From: Riptortus pedestris | Lineage: Eukaryota > Arthropoda > Insecta > Hemiptera > Alydidae | Assembly: GCA_019009955.1 (NCBI GenBank) | Contig: CM032228.1 | Span: forward strand, 5,193,501 to 5,257,500 | Reading direction: 5' to 3' | Length of the DNA stretch: 64,000 nucleotides | Notes under the pieces: model-generated | Seen by the model: only the letters and a program-made list of their open reading frames with translations | What the model was told of the DNA's origin: nothing | Databases searched by the model: none | Translations under genes and position numbers: made by a program | In this document: in pieces, positions 38,801 to 53,600 of the stretch | Layout of the letters: each line of letters starts with the position of its first letter | Position numbering within the stretch: position 1 is the stretch's first letter

Positions 38801-41800
38801 GGTTTGACTAAGTTAAATAGCTTTGTAATTATATATCTTTAATAGTTCTGTGTTTTTATTTCAATATAATATATCCATATCAGTATATTTATGCCTCACT
38901 GTGTAAGCACTGACATATCAATTAAATTATCTTGAAAACTAGGGCTGATATGGGAAAACTAAAACCATATTTGGATTCAGCAGGCAAAATACTTTACACA
39001 GCTCTCAAAACTTTGGCACCAAAACTACTCTAGACCCGTGTAAGAGATCGTATAAAAATGTATTTATTCCTGTAATATTAAGATAGTAAAAGAATGAGAA
39101 AGAGTGAGAGGAAGAAGGAAGTAAAATACTCGAGGTGAAGCTGCCAATCGATTGAACTAGTCTAGCAAACTGATTAACCCTGCGGTCACATTTGCTTCCT
39201 TCAATGCTGATAGCCAGTTTAGCAAGAAGATAGTTTGTCCAGGAAGGAGCTAAGCTAAGAATTAGAGATATACAGGGTCTTTCAAAAAGAATGAACCGAT
39301 TTCATTAAGCTATATCTAATTAGCAGGCAGTAATACAAGATTGCAATAAAGGCACATGTATTTAATCGGAGCTGAAGTTTTATGGTGTCATCATCACCAT
39401 CATGTTCCATTTGCAGTATCGCATCACAACGTGTTCTCCTGCGATGCTGGTGTAAAGCAGCATAAAGCTTTGAAATCAGTTCATTCTTTTTGAATGACCC
39501 TGTATTTGCTAGGCATTCTCCTCACCTCTCATCATTGTGCCTAGCAAGCTTTGAGCGGAAAAATTACCTCATCACAAAAGTGGCTATCTCAAAAGGGTTT
39601 ATGAAGGAAATATAGAACAAATAGTTTAATGATTTATTTAAGGAATAGCCTTCACCACTTAGTATTATATAATTTATTAGTCTTCACTTCCAATAAACAA
39701 CTAATTACCTGACAATATGTGCAAAGAATTCAAATTTTTAAAAACAAAGAAAAGATAGGTACTTTGGTAAGTGAATTTTAACTAACTTTCTAGCAAATGG
39801 TAAAATAATGGGAGACATCGGAAACATTTAATGTAAAGAGTATGATAACTATATTATAAATCTTTAAAAATAAAAAAATACAAACATTCTCTTTGAAGAG
39901 TTTGTTCTATTTTCTATTTGCAGAGTCTATAAAAAATACGAAATAAACAACACATGGCAAATAGAACTATTTGCAAGATATTAACAACTACATGCTTTTA
40001 AGATGGCGACTTGTTTAACTAAATTCTCAAATGTTTTTAGTGGATGAAGAAACAGGAATATGATTTTCAAAATTAAATACTCGAGAAAGAGTTAACAACT
40101 AAAAAATGAGGAAGCCTTGGAAGGCGTCTGCTCATATGCTATTTTTTTACACATAAACTGACTATATTCTTTGTTTATGAGCTTCTGAAGGCGATCTCGA
40201 TTGTCCCAGTAGTGAACAATTTTTTAATCATTTGTAACTTATTCGTTAAAACTATAACTATCACTATTTTGGCTTGGATAACTGTTAAGGGATAAGAGGA
40301 GGTCATATTACATTTTCAGGCTCAACACATCAAAAAACAGCTTCAGCTTATCAAAGCAATCGAGATTATTTCAAATATATTCATTAAATTATTAGAATGT
40401 ATATAACTAAATTTAGTTTTCTAATAAACTTAATTGATTATCATAAAGTTTTAAGCTTTTGAAATTATTCAAAGTACTATAAATTGATGTTCTTGGGTTA
40501 ACATTTTTGTTGCCAGCACTTACAATAGATTACAATGTTCCTCTTACCTGAAGAGCTGCTTGAAGAGCAAACCAAGGGGAACAGAACACTAGTCTGAAAA
40601 GGATATTATCAACAAATCCAGAGGTAGAGTTTCGTGTGGGAGGATCAATACATCGAAGGCAGCAATGGGGCTAGCCTATTAAATTTATTAATATTACATG
40701 AAAATTATAAAATCTGAAACAACTTACTCCGACATTCAAAGTGTTCCAGGTGATGCTTGTAGATTATGCTATCATATTTCTACCTATTTCAAAAATCTTT
40801 AAAAAGAAACTAAATCAAGACAATAACTGATATTAACCAACTAATTAAATCAATTCAATTTTTAATACACCATTTATTATAAAGTTTAACAGCTAAATGA
40901 AATATAAAGTATTGATAACAATACAAATTTCCTATTTATTTTGATAGAATAGAAAAACTTTTTAAATATATATTTTATCATAGGAATATGTGAAGCAAGA
41001 CTGGAAAAGTTAAGTATTGATTCCCGTGGGCTGTCGATGAGAAGCTACTCTCTCCATGTAATGGCTAATGCTTTATCATTCTAAAGGGCCATAATACTAT
41101 ATGAGAAACGTGTTAAGCAAAACAAATAAAGTGTCGAATTGTTTCATGGACCTCCTTTCTAACGATCCCTCATCTACTGAAATATTTCATAACCGGCTCT
41201 AATAGATGAACTTATTATATGAATGTACTAAAGGTGACTCGCTCAAAACAGGCAAGGCATATTACATTTTATTTCGGAGCATGGTTATACCTTGCTTTGA
41301 GGTTGGGCATCTATCTCATCCTAAGGGAGGTGAGGATATTGAGTAACTACTTGAATGAAGAGCTACTCCACCCACCTTTTCACTTTTCATAGTTTCTAAA
41401 AGCCTGAACACTGTGAATTCTTTCCTTCTTTAATAATTCAGATTTTTTTTTAAGCTAATCTCTAGAAGAGGCTCAAGTTATCAAGCTACAAGACATTGGC
41501 CGCAATGGACATGATAAACTTGCGAGACGTACGATGGAAATCCTAAATAAAATCCCTTGTCCCACCCTGGCTAGAAAAAGAGTAGAAACCTGTAGATAAC
41601 CTGTTTTAACTAAACATAGAAGCATAAAGTAGATATGAGTAACTAACATTACACATTCGAAAATGAATTTTTCCCCAACATATTGAAATTAACGATCGAT
41701 TAATTAAAGCATACAAATGGTGTTCGAGTTTTAATGGGTCCATTTCGATGAAAATTGTAATAAAATCTCTCAAATAATGAAAGTCAAACTCATATTTTCC

Positions 41801-44630
41801 AGTAATATGATAGGGGTTTCTTTATATTATAAATAAGATTTAGGAAAATAAACAGAACACATACATTTATAAGAGAAAATCGAAAATAATATTTTGTAGT
41901 GACACTATTCCAAAATTCTTATTCAGTTATAAAAATCACTACAAAGCTTAACTTTTCCAGCCAGAGTATTTCACAAGTAGAATAAAATGATGATCTAATA
42001 GCTTAATTGAAACCTGATTACTAGGGTAGATTAAGGAAGAGATGTTAGTTAAAAATGGTTTGAATGTAGTGGCTCACCTGGATGTATTTGCATTTGTGGA
42101 TGCCTGAGAAGAGGCATGCTAGCCGGTATGAGAGGTATAGTTGGTGGAGCAGCTCGGATGAGAGGTGGGCACGCCCCGGCCATGATGGCTACGCTCGAGA
42201 CTGGAGGCAGCATACCTCCCGACACTCCGACTCCCATTCTACTTACAGCTACTCGCCTTTCCTAACCATCAACAATCTATATTATGAAATGAATAAACAT
42301 TTGACAAATATTGCTCATCGGTTCTTTACCATCATTAAATGAGCTACAAAAACAAATAACTCGGGTTAGTTCCTCTAGTATATTCTGTCCATGTGTGTTC
42401 CTCGTGCAAAGCTGTCTATAAACTGATAGAGGGAAATTGTGAAGGACAAACATGGGAGGCCTTGGATCGAAAGCACAATATCAGCTGGTCCCAACTGTCG
42501 GCCAGTTATGCCACCATCACAGTTATGATATTAAATTTTATATTTTTACAGCTTCCACAGCCTATTGCCGTAGCCAGATAGCTACAAATTACAAAATTAT
42601 TTTTCTACACGTTAATGCTTGTCACACTTGTTGTGGCACTGGTAAAAACATACTTGGAAACAGTGAAGTGGGATGTTTTACCCTGTATTCAGCAGGCTTA
42701 GCACCTTCTCATTATCACCTGGCACATGGTCTAGCTGAGCAGTGATTCACATCATATCACGATACCGAAAATTCTGGTAGAGAGCATCGAAAGATGAAAA
42801 GTTCTTCCGATGTGGTATAAGAATGCTACCAGAAAGATGGTGAAGGAGTGGCAAGTGTTGGAAAATACTTTGAATAAATGTACCTTTTTTTACCATAAAT
42901 TTATAAAAACTTATTTGTACATCTATTAAATAACAGTGCCTCAAATATTCTGTAGGAAAGTGAGATTTTGTACAAGATTTGTTTAATATGTTGAAATTAC
43001 ACAACAAAAAGTTTCAGCACATCCAAATGATAAATGTTAAATAGAAAAATAATCCTCAATTCTGAACCACGATTCAAATTTTAGTCATTGGTTTTTTATA
43101 CAATTAAATGAAATTAGTCCTAAGTTCCTGTCTAAGTATCAAGTGCAAATCTACTGAAGCTGATTTGTATGTTCAATTCCAAATATTACATTACTAAGAA
43201 TCATTCACAACTAAATGTAAACGGTTTGGAATTAAAAGCTTGAGGAGAGAAGATTCCAGAAGAGTTTGTTTTAATCAAACTAGAATGTGGAAGTTTTTCA
43301 TTATAGGACTTATTTCTATAATGACAAGGAAAGGAGAGGCTTTTCAAAGGATCCTTCCATTATCAATATCAATAACAGATTGTTGCTGTAGACAACAGCA
43401 GCTATTGTAAGTATGTTGTTTTGGAATTTGTATTGTAGAAAATATGAGTAAATATTTGTTTTGAATAGTTACTTCAGACGGCTGCTGAGAAGGTGCAGTA
43501 GTTGGTAGAGGTGTAGTTTGGGGAGGTGGAGACGATACAGGTGTCTCTTCCGGAACCGGGGTTGAAGCTACACTCCCCTGGTACTTGGGCAGTTTTGCCA
43601 AATACTCCTCCTGCAAACAGCATATCAATGAAAAGACCATTAGAAAGTATAAATTCAAATATAACCTGTAAAAATCACTAATCAGTTGATGAATAAGAAA
43701 AGATAATATATTGTTGCAAAAACTGCGTCCATGAAAAATTAAACAGAGTTCATCACGAACTTAAGAAGTACGAGGTAGATGAAAGAAACCGATGAGATGG
43801 CAAGACCGTTGGCAACAGGAATATCTAGCCCGAGCTCTTTTCCTTTGATTTCGATGCCCGTCTATAAAAGTGGCCCAGCTCATTCGACTGACAGTTTTGT
43901 TCTCAGTTATCTTCTAGTGAACAGTGTGTTCATTGCATCCTTAATAAACAGTGCATTTTAGTTTCAGTGCAGTGCCGTGTTTATGTAAAGAGCAGTGTAG
44001 TGCCGTGTTTATGTAAAGAGCAGTGCAGTGCCGTGTTTATGTAAAGAGCAGTGCAGTGCCGTGTTTATGTAAAGAGCAGTGCAGTGCCGTGTTTATGTAA
44101 AGAGCAGTGCAGTGCCGTGTTTATGTAAAGAGCAGTGCAGTGCCGTGTTTATGGCAGTGCAGTGCCGTGTTTATGTAAAGAGCAGTAAACTAAGATTTCC
44201 CACGTGTGTCACATATTTGCATTTACTTCAAAAAGTAAAAATTCAATGAGAACAATACTTGGTATTTATGGCCCAAATATAGTGCTTCATAATATAACAG
44301 CAAATAGTTAATATGACATGAGTAAGAGTAGGGGTTTACTGTTGGGCCGACAATAATAAATAATCAAGATAGTGAAAAAATGAACATAAAAACATTTATG
44401 GAAAATTACATTTGCAATAAGATTGGTTCTATAAAATTTTTCGATCCGACGCATAATAACGAAGATATTTCGAATTTTCTAAATTCCTCCAATATAAACC
44501 CTCCCCCTACCCCAGTCTGATTTCAGCCGTTAACGAACATGATCTTTCTTTTTCAAAAAGATGCTTTTATAATTCAAAAATTCAAGTTTGGTTACGATTG
44601 AACAAAAATTGTGACTGCCAGAGCGGTAAC

Positions 44631-44685
<55 letters not shown>

Positions 44686-47600
44686 TGTGTGTGTGTGTTT
44701 GTATATATATTTGAACAAACCTCATTTTTGTCATCTACTAGGAAGGATCGATAGACATTTGAAGAAAATCGTGTCAAGAATACAACCTCAATAGCTGATT
44801 TCCCCTAAGGGAAATCTGGTAAAACATATTCAGTACATATTTTTATATAATTAACAATTAATTCAAATCTATGTTAATAGCAAGCCACTACAGAGCTTTG
44901 TACACGATTCGAGCAGTATTTACATGCACTAATTCCAAATTATTGAGTAAAAGAAGCCATAAGTTATAACGTGGTGGGGTGGATCTGAATAATGAGGTGG
45001 CTGGAAGAGTGCTAGTTTATTATTACGAGTAGATGCAAGGGTTGCATCATTCCTGGCTAAGTGGTGGTACTCTTTCATATCAGATGCACAATACTCTCCA
45101 TCAAAAATTATCTTTATGCTCTTTATTTAAACCTATATAATAGCAATTTTGGTGACTAGGGAGGTGAGGTCATGTGAAAAGGCTAGGGCTCAATAGTAGG
45201 TCCCTAAAGTTCTTCAATGGAGCTTAGAACAGGCACACAAATTACTAAGAATGAAACAAAAATGAAGAATCAACAGTTGCATTAAGTTCGAATGCCTACA
45301 GTCCTCCTTCCAAATCCCAAATAATTTTATCAGTTAATCAAATTTTTTTTTTAAATTAACTTTACACTGTTCATAAGTGAAAGATCCGTTTATTTTTTTC
45401 AAACACATATCATTTTGATTAATTTCAACACTAATTCTATTTAATTAATATTTGTGAAAGCATTAACAAAAGCAATTGATGTAGCAAAAATTGAAATAAC
45501 TTTTAAGATCAAAATATCTGAAATGAAATGGAAACAGTCTATGAAAGGGCAAAACCTGTCATGGCGCACAAGTGAGTTGTCAGCTGAGTAGACTTCCAAT
45601 CCTGTTATTGCACGTCAAACATTGCTAATTACGTGTATATGTAAATAGCTACTTGATTTCCTCAACATGCTAAGTGGGAACTGGAGAAATAGACACAAAT
45701 ATAACCTCAAAGCCCAGTAGTTACACATCTAAATGAAATTTTGTTTGTATTTCCATCCAATGCTTGCAAACCTTTGACTTTCAATTTCAGTCCCCCCCCC
45801 CCACCAAGATATCTTCTATAAATGACTTTTAAATCTTCCATAAATGTATTTGTTAATTGTGAAAAAAGTGCCTTAGGAATTAAGTTTTAATGTAATAAAG
45901 TTATGGTCAGAAAGCTACTATATAGTTTTACATATTAATTTTTTTTTGTTTAAGAATAAACCAAATTTGAAAAAAAAAGTACTATTTTAAGATAGAGAAT
46001 AAAATTGAAATATGATAAAGAGAAGAACTTACGAGAGAGATATCTTCAGGAGGATGTATAATTTTACTCGAACCGCCAACGGCACTGATGAGGTTAACTT
46101 TGGATGGCTCAGTATTCACTGAAGACGATCCTCCACTTCCGCTACTATTGTTTTGCGAACTATTTGAACTGTAACAAATAAATAAATGCATTAGCATAAG
46201 AATTACATGTATTCCAATGTCAAAACTGTCATGAAAATTGTATTCTATAATCACGAAATAACAAAGGTTAGTCATAGGATTATAAGATTGTTCAGTATTA
46301 GCTAATCGACTGCACAATCAAACTGAACGAATATATTTCAGAGAACTCAGTTTCAGGCACTTCTTAAACGTCTCCAGAACTACAACACTGAACTTACATT
46401 TTGTTTAGACTATAACAGAAAACATTTGTAATTCTTGAATTTTTAATGCTGCTAGATAGTGAATGACTATAAGAAAAAAAACATATGATTCCGCAGGAAA
46501 AGCTAAGAGTCGAACAAAAGTAAATCAATAATAGAAACATTAAAAAAGTGCAGCTCAAAGTAAATCCTGTTGTAAGATTATTCCTAACTAATAAGCTCAG
46601 ATTTGTAGACAAAGAATATTATTCCCAAAAGATTAAAAACCGTACGTTAGTCCGTCTTGGATTAAACTTTGACAAGGAAACAGTGACTGATTATTTTCCC
46701 TCAATTTTTAACATGAGTGAATTAATGTTAGATTAGAAGTAGTTGAGGGTATTGGATACGCAATGAGAGGACGGAAACAGATCTAGCAAGTAGAGGGACA
46801 GGCTTTGTAAACGGCATCTCTCTTTGAACGCATTGCACAGCCTGGAAAAATGTAGAACACAGTTTATAAATCTTTCCATGCTAAACAAAAATGGCTCTAT
46901 AGAAATGTGTTATATCTCTAATATGTACAGGGAAATTCTAAATATATTATTTTTGCTCTTCTCTTAGCCCCTTCCCGTTTAGTAGATTTGGATCAAAAGG
47001 GCGATCCACACAAATAGATATTAAATTAATCCTAAATATAAATACCAACATTCTAAAGATAAACCGTTTTTAAGTAAGGTATAGTTGGAATACAGGAAGG
47101 TAGAGATTCATAAGACGTGAGACAGTGGCTAGGATGCGCAGTAGCAAAGAAGGCTATTGCGCATGCTCCCGTTATTAGTCTGTTAACCACTCTCGTGAGC
47201 TACGGATATGTATCGGGCGTCCTGAAAACATTAGCCCTCAGTGTGTATGTAGTGTAGCTTGAAGATAAAATCTAATCCTATCTTGGTTATGTAGGAAGAA
47301 ATGTCGATATAAATCCCTGCAAGGTCTTGCTCTAACCTCAAGTTAATACGTTGCAATAATTATTTTTGTTTTTAAAAAAAGAATATCGGTTTTCGATACT
47401 TGAATTTTAATATCGAAATACCGATATATCGGGGGTGGGGGAATATCAGGTAATAATTTAGATATTTTCTGGGGGAAATATTGATATTTTTTCACCATCC
47501 CTAGTGTACCCGTCAGTAAGTCGCCATTTAAATTTTAATTGACAGTGATAGTGACATACATTCAAGCGGCGATGATAATGACAATGATGATGAGCACTTA

Positions 47601-50600
47601 AGCGGCATTGAGGAGATGGCGTTGTCATTTGACCAATTTTAAAGCAATTATATATATTAAAAAAAAGTTAACTTGTTATATTTTATTTAACTTCTATTAA
47701 TTTAGGTGGTAAATAAATTATTTTGATATTTTTTGAAATGAAATTTTGGTAAGAAAATTATCTGTAGGTTTTTAAAAAGTTATTTGTAAGTTTTAAGTAT
47801 CAAAAATCATTCTGTAATTTATAAAAAAAATTATCTACATTTTTACATTTTTAAAAATATATCTTTAAGTATTAAAAATAATTATCTGTAAGTTTATAAA
47901 TTATCTTTAAGTTTCTAAACAAATATCCATAAGTTTTAAGTATAAATAATTATCTGTAAGTTTAAAAAAAAAATTAAATAATAATGTCAAAATTATTATT
48001 TATGTAAACTATGCAAGTATATGCAATTCCACTAACTTTCTATTATCACTAATCAATAATAAATTACGTTTTTTGTGCATTAAATAAATTATTATTTTAT
48101 TTTTTTATTCATGTTTGATTTTTAATAATGTTTAATCAATGCTGCTTCTCATTTTTTGCACTATATTTTTATATAAATTAGGAAAAGTAGAAGATATACT
48201 AGAGAAAGGTTAGACTGCAGGTACTCAGTATCGATACTTAAAGGGCTGGAGCAAGTGTACGGCATGCTGGCAAATATGTTCAGCTTGGGTAGTACATGGT
48301 CCTCTCATCCCCACCAAGCCTACCACCCATCCCCACCCCCATGCGCGGACTGTCTCACGTCTCATGAATCCAACTATATATACATATGTGCATATGCCAT
48401 TCCCAAAATAATCAATGCATTCAGGGAAGGTCAAAATGGATAATTCCATTGAAACTGATTACGGAACATCATTATGATTACAATTTTTTCATTCATTCAA
48501 GAAAGTAAAAATAGTAATAATGTAATTTCATCTATCACGTTGATTCTCCAGGTCCAGGATGGTCGAGGGCTAAGTGTTCTAACTGAAAATAAATACTTCA
48601 CAGGCAGTTAAATATAGAAATAGAAAATCATAATTTACGGTTGTTTTCACAAAAAATAAATATAACAGTAAAGAAGAATACACAGATTCTAAATAAATGA
48701 TATTGGAGCATACTCATGAGTAATATTTGTGAAACCAAAGCTTAGCCTATGTATCACTTTTGTTTTAGTTTGTTTTCGGTCATAAAATTGGTTTAGTTTA
48801 GTTTTAAACGTGGAATAAGAGGGTAAAGAGAAAGATAAATCCACTTAACTTACTTATTCAAACTGAAAATACAAAACTAAAACAATTCACAAACTATAGC
48901 TTACATACATATTTCAAAATAATTTACTGATGGGATTTATAAATAAATGGCTGCAAATTCCCACTAATTAGAAATATTGATTATAGCTGACCCCCAACTC
49001 TATCAGACACTTTTTAAAATTTGGAATCTCATACTCCAGTATGATTTTCGAAGGGTTAACAATAAAATAAATTTATTGTTACAAAAATATAATGATAAAT
49101 GCATAGGATTTTGAGTCACTCTTGTAATGATACTATTTTACGTTTAGTAAAATGTTTTCAGATCATACCTGAGATTGTAGACATTCACAATTTGAATGGA
49201 GCTCATTATCATGTCCTGGATAAGGTCAGTGGATATTTGAAAAATTCCATGACGACAATAAGTTGAATAGCTTTGATAAATGTCTTAAAATAAATGAGTA
49301 TATTACAGACCTATAAGCAGGGAATGTTGGTTTGACCGGGCCAATCGTTGCCGTAGTAGTAGTAGTTTTTGTATCACTCCCCGATGTCTGATTTGCCGTA
49401 GAAGCCTGAAATATATCGACAATACACTTGCATAAAATAAATGTAAATAACTGAACAAGTAGATTGGATAATGGAAAAGGAACAAAGGATATGTAATTAA
49501 TCTGAGATTGTATCACATGAACCTATCATAAATGACCATATATTTTATATTTTGAAAAATGCCAGCACAAAGCTCATTAAGATTATTAATGAGTACTTAA
49601 ATATATAGTTTTTACCTGTAAATTAGATGTAGATGTAGATGTGATTTTTGTCGAGGCTATCAACTGCATGGTTATTACGCCCTTCCATAGTTTATAATTT
49701 ACTGTTTATTTGGGTCTCTGTGTTAATTTATGTAAATAAGTGTAGTCTGTTCATATATTGACTTTGCATAGTTTCTTACTTATACATTTTAATAATTCTT
49801 CTTTCTTAATTACTAGCTAAATTACTTATCTTCTAAACTATTATAAAATTACATTTTTCCAATATTTTATTTTTATTTTTCCCAATTTTTTATTGATTTT
49901 TTCAATTTTTATTTATTTTTTCATTTTTTATTCCTGTAAATTAGAGTTTTATCCAATTTGGAGTTAAGTCACCTTGTGGTCTCGTATTTTATTAGATAAC
50001 ACCGATGAATTTTTATAACACCATTCACAGCTCTTAAAGACAATACATTAATTAATATTATGGATGAATTTTGATAATAATATGACATAAAATAGACGTT
50101 TTGAGTATATTTGATCAGCAGGGCCAAAGTTCGACACTGGCTCAGGCTATAAAAGGGCGATGCCAGGAAGGGATTAGTACAGCTTGACAGGAGACCCTTG
50201 TTCAGTGCATCTCGCACCTAGTCAGCCTGCTTATTGCCTCCAATATCTCTCAAGGCAGTCTCTCATAGAGAACTACTATAAACCAGTTAAGTTCTTTTAT
50301 TGTAATTTAGTTAGGGTTAAGTAAAGATAAGTGTTCCCCTTTATATCCCTAAAAGGTGTCTTTTTCATTTCAATTTATATTTATTATTGGTGTATTTTTA
50401 AGTATAAGTAAATTTATATACACTTAAATTTTGAGTCAAGAGTCGATTGTTGCTGAACCCTTCCTAAATTCTTTGTTAGTGATTTGGTTGAGGGAATTAT
50501 CATCTTTTACAGCTCCCACTGCCTATTGCCGCAGCCAGTTTGCAACAGATATATAAGGTCGGATTTATTCATAGTCTATTAGGGTTAGTTACCAAAAATA

Positions 50601-53600
50601 GACACTTTAAATTAATTAAAGAAAGTAAATCAAAACTTTAAATATTGTACCAACTGATCTAGGATATGCTCAAGAGTGGATTTTGAATAGGGCTGCAATG
50701 TGATACTCTAGGTATGTTAAAAGCAGAAACAGTCCCTTTTTCTTCCTCAAGCTAAATATCACTTTCTTCAGAAAATTTATATTACATTTTAAAATAATGC
50801 GTTAATATTGATTTAATTTACACATATTAATAAATATCAACATATTTTCAAAGGACCTGTATTATGTTAACTTCAAATTCAACAAGATTTTTTTTCTAGA
50901 ATATAATTCATTAGAAAAGCATAAACATCAACATTACTGCCCATTTTGACTCCTTATTGAAATAACTGGTTCTCGTACAGTTTTACGCATTCAATAAAAA
51001 TACATTTGACTTCTTCAGGAGCCCATATAAGTATAACCATCAAATAAAGTTAAATAAATCCCTGTATAATTTTTTTATTGATATATTTCATGCAAATGAA
51101 CTATGTTTAACAAAAACAATAGAGTTAAATGGAGGCCGTAGAAGACGATATATGATACACAAGGGGAAGTCCAAAAAGAGGTAGGCCTAGCAAAGAGTAG
51201 CTTAAAGGCCTTAGAATGACTTACGGAGATTGGGCAGCGATTATTGAAGAAACCTGATATGAGCAATGGTCAAAGATGGAGGTGGAATGGGCCAGGTCCT
51301 TCAACGACTCTAGTGCATAGCAAGTAAGGAAATAGATCAATATTTAACATTTGATTATTGAAACGGCAAATCCAGACCCCTGGAGAGGTGAAATTTGGAG
51401 CCAGGAAATACCTACACAATAGAGTATTGTCCTTGAACAACAAATGATGGTGTGTTAGTGAGCAAGAGGTGACTTTGGCATTAAGTAAGCTCATGGATTT
51501 ATCTGATTTTTACAAAATATACTTTCTGATGATGATTTTTGTTAAACTGAATCTTGTAAATGAGCATGATAGAAATTAAAGTATGCTTTTGAGATAGAAG
51601 GCTGAAGGTGATAAATAAGAGTGAAGAAAGATGTACTTACAATAGCGGCAGCACTCGGGAAGAGAGGCTTGTTTTGAAGATGAGGTGCCGGGATGCTTGG
51701 TGGAATAGCTGCACCAGGTCCCATCATACCCATTCTGCATGGACAACAATTAATATATTAATGAATATATACACATCAATTGGCATTATAGATAGCATAT
51801 ATATAAGTATTGTAAAATCTTTCTGTACATTGATTTTTTTCTTGAAATTTCACAATATTTTTTTGTTTCACATGCAATAGACACGATATCTGCAATTTTT
51901 TACTTTGGTGTCTGTTTATTTGTTTCACAGCTAAACCACTGAACCGAATTTTATAAAACTTGGTATGTATATTACTACTAACCCAACTTAGACTTAAGAC
52001 TATACTAATATTCTCAGAGACGAGCAGGAGTAGGAATTGTAAGGGAGGACTGAAATGAAAACTTGTGATATTTTGTTTCCTATTGGTTTTTCGACAAAAC
52101 AAAAGTTGTTTATTTTGTTATTTAAAGTAACTTTTGTTATACACACTTTTGTCGTATATTGAAGTGTAAATGATATATAGGCTAAAAACTATAGTAGGAG
52201 TCAACAATTTTATTGGTAATAATAACTAAAAAAAAATCTCGGCATGGTAATAGACATTAACTCTTCCATGATTATAAGTTATATCAAAATTTCTAGGGAT
52301 GACCAGGAGTGAGGGTTGTGAGAGAGGAAATATATGAAAAACTGCTGTAATTTGTTTCCTATTAATTTTTCTGCAAAAATGCACATATCACAAGGTCTTC
52401 TTTTGTTATTTAGAGTAACTTTTATTACATTCACTTTTCTCGATCAACAAAGGATACACGAGATATACGCTAAAAACTATAGCGAAAGTCATCAATTTTA
52501 TTAGTACTCATTAAAGTGCTTTTATTATAGGCATACTATGAGAAATGATATAATGCTTTTAGACTTATATGATTCGGATTAGGGAATTTATAAATCTCAG
52601 CCCCTACCCTCCTTGTTTGTTATTTATTTTAATTAGAAAATTACTTTTTTTCGGGTCGGAGGGGGTTATAACCATTTAATAGATCTTTAATAAAAATCTG
52701 ATCTCATTGTTCGAGTACAACAATTCAAAAGTATAGAACTAAATTAATGTTAATTGAGGGAGATGAATCGGTATAAAGTGTGGACAGTTGTTAAAAAGTG
52801 ATGTCTAGCATACCCAGGGGGCATGAAGGGAGGGATAGGGCCCATAGGTGCCATCATTGGAGACATGGACGGGAAGCCTTGAGGTACCATTGACTGAGCT
52901 ATGCCTGTCTGACTCCCCATCACTCCATCTGCTTTCTTCTTAGGAGCTGGCTCATCCTCTCCACTACTAGGCGAAGCTGCTCTACCTGCAATATTATCAC
53001 AAACATTTTTACAAAAAATTAAACACAAAAGCCACAAGTTATTAATATAATTCATTATTAGTCTTTAGCATATTTGTCTTAGGGGATAGCTATTGTGGTT
53101 GTACTCTAGATGGGGTTTTCAAAAAATGTCCATCAAGCCTGCCCAGGAGGAGACAAAAATAAGGGCCGTTCAAAATTTTATATACGTAGTAAGGTCCATA
53201 AGTTTCCGGCTTCTCCTGCTTGCCCTCCTTCAAACGTACCGGGACCTGAACGCCTATGCAGGTCCATGCCTGCTCACTCCATACCCATCGCCCGCACTTC
53301 CTCAGTCTTGTCAGTCAGTGTCCAGCCTTAAAGGAAACTCCCCATTTTTACAATGTTTAAACTAGAGTACCGTGCGGTAATTAAATTCTTTTGTAAAGAG
53401 GGTCTTACTCCTGCGCAAATTAAAGAGCGCTTCGATTGTGTATACAGGCAGTCCTCCCCCTCGTATTCCACAGTGAAAGAATGGGCCAAATTATTTAAGT
53501 TAGGGAGAGAAAGTCTAGAAGATGACCCAAATCCCGGTCGCCCACTGGAAGCTGTCACTTCTGAAACAATCCAACTTGTGGAATCTGAATTGCTGTCTGA

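Noticed and set aside
42393..42745. ORFs starting [11 protein letters not shown] and MGGLGSKAQ
   Set aside because: They overlap a Penelope-like arm fragment and an LTR-end-like motif in opposite registers; no conserved protein pattern was confirmed.
46394..46736. Short ORFs on both strands just upstream of exon 7
   Set aside because: No match to the missing parts of BuGZ, and the exon chain is already continuous in frame without them.
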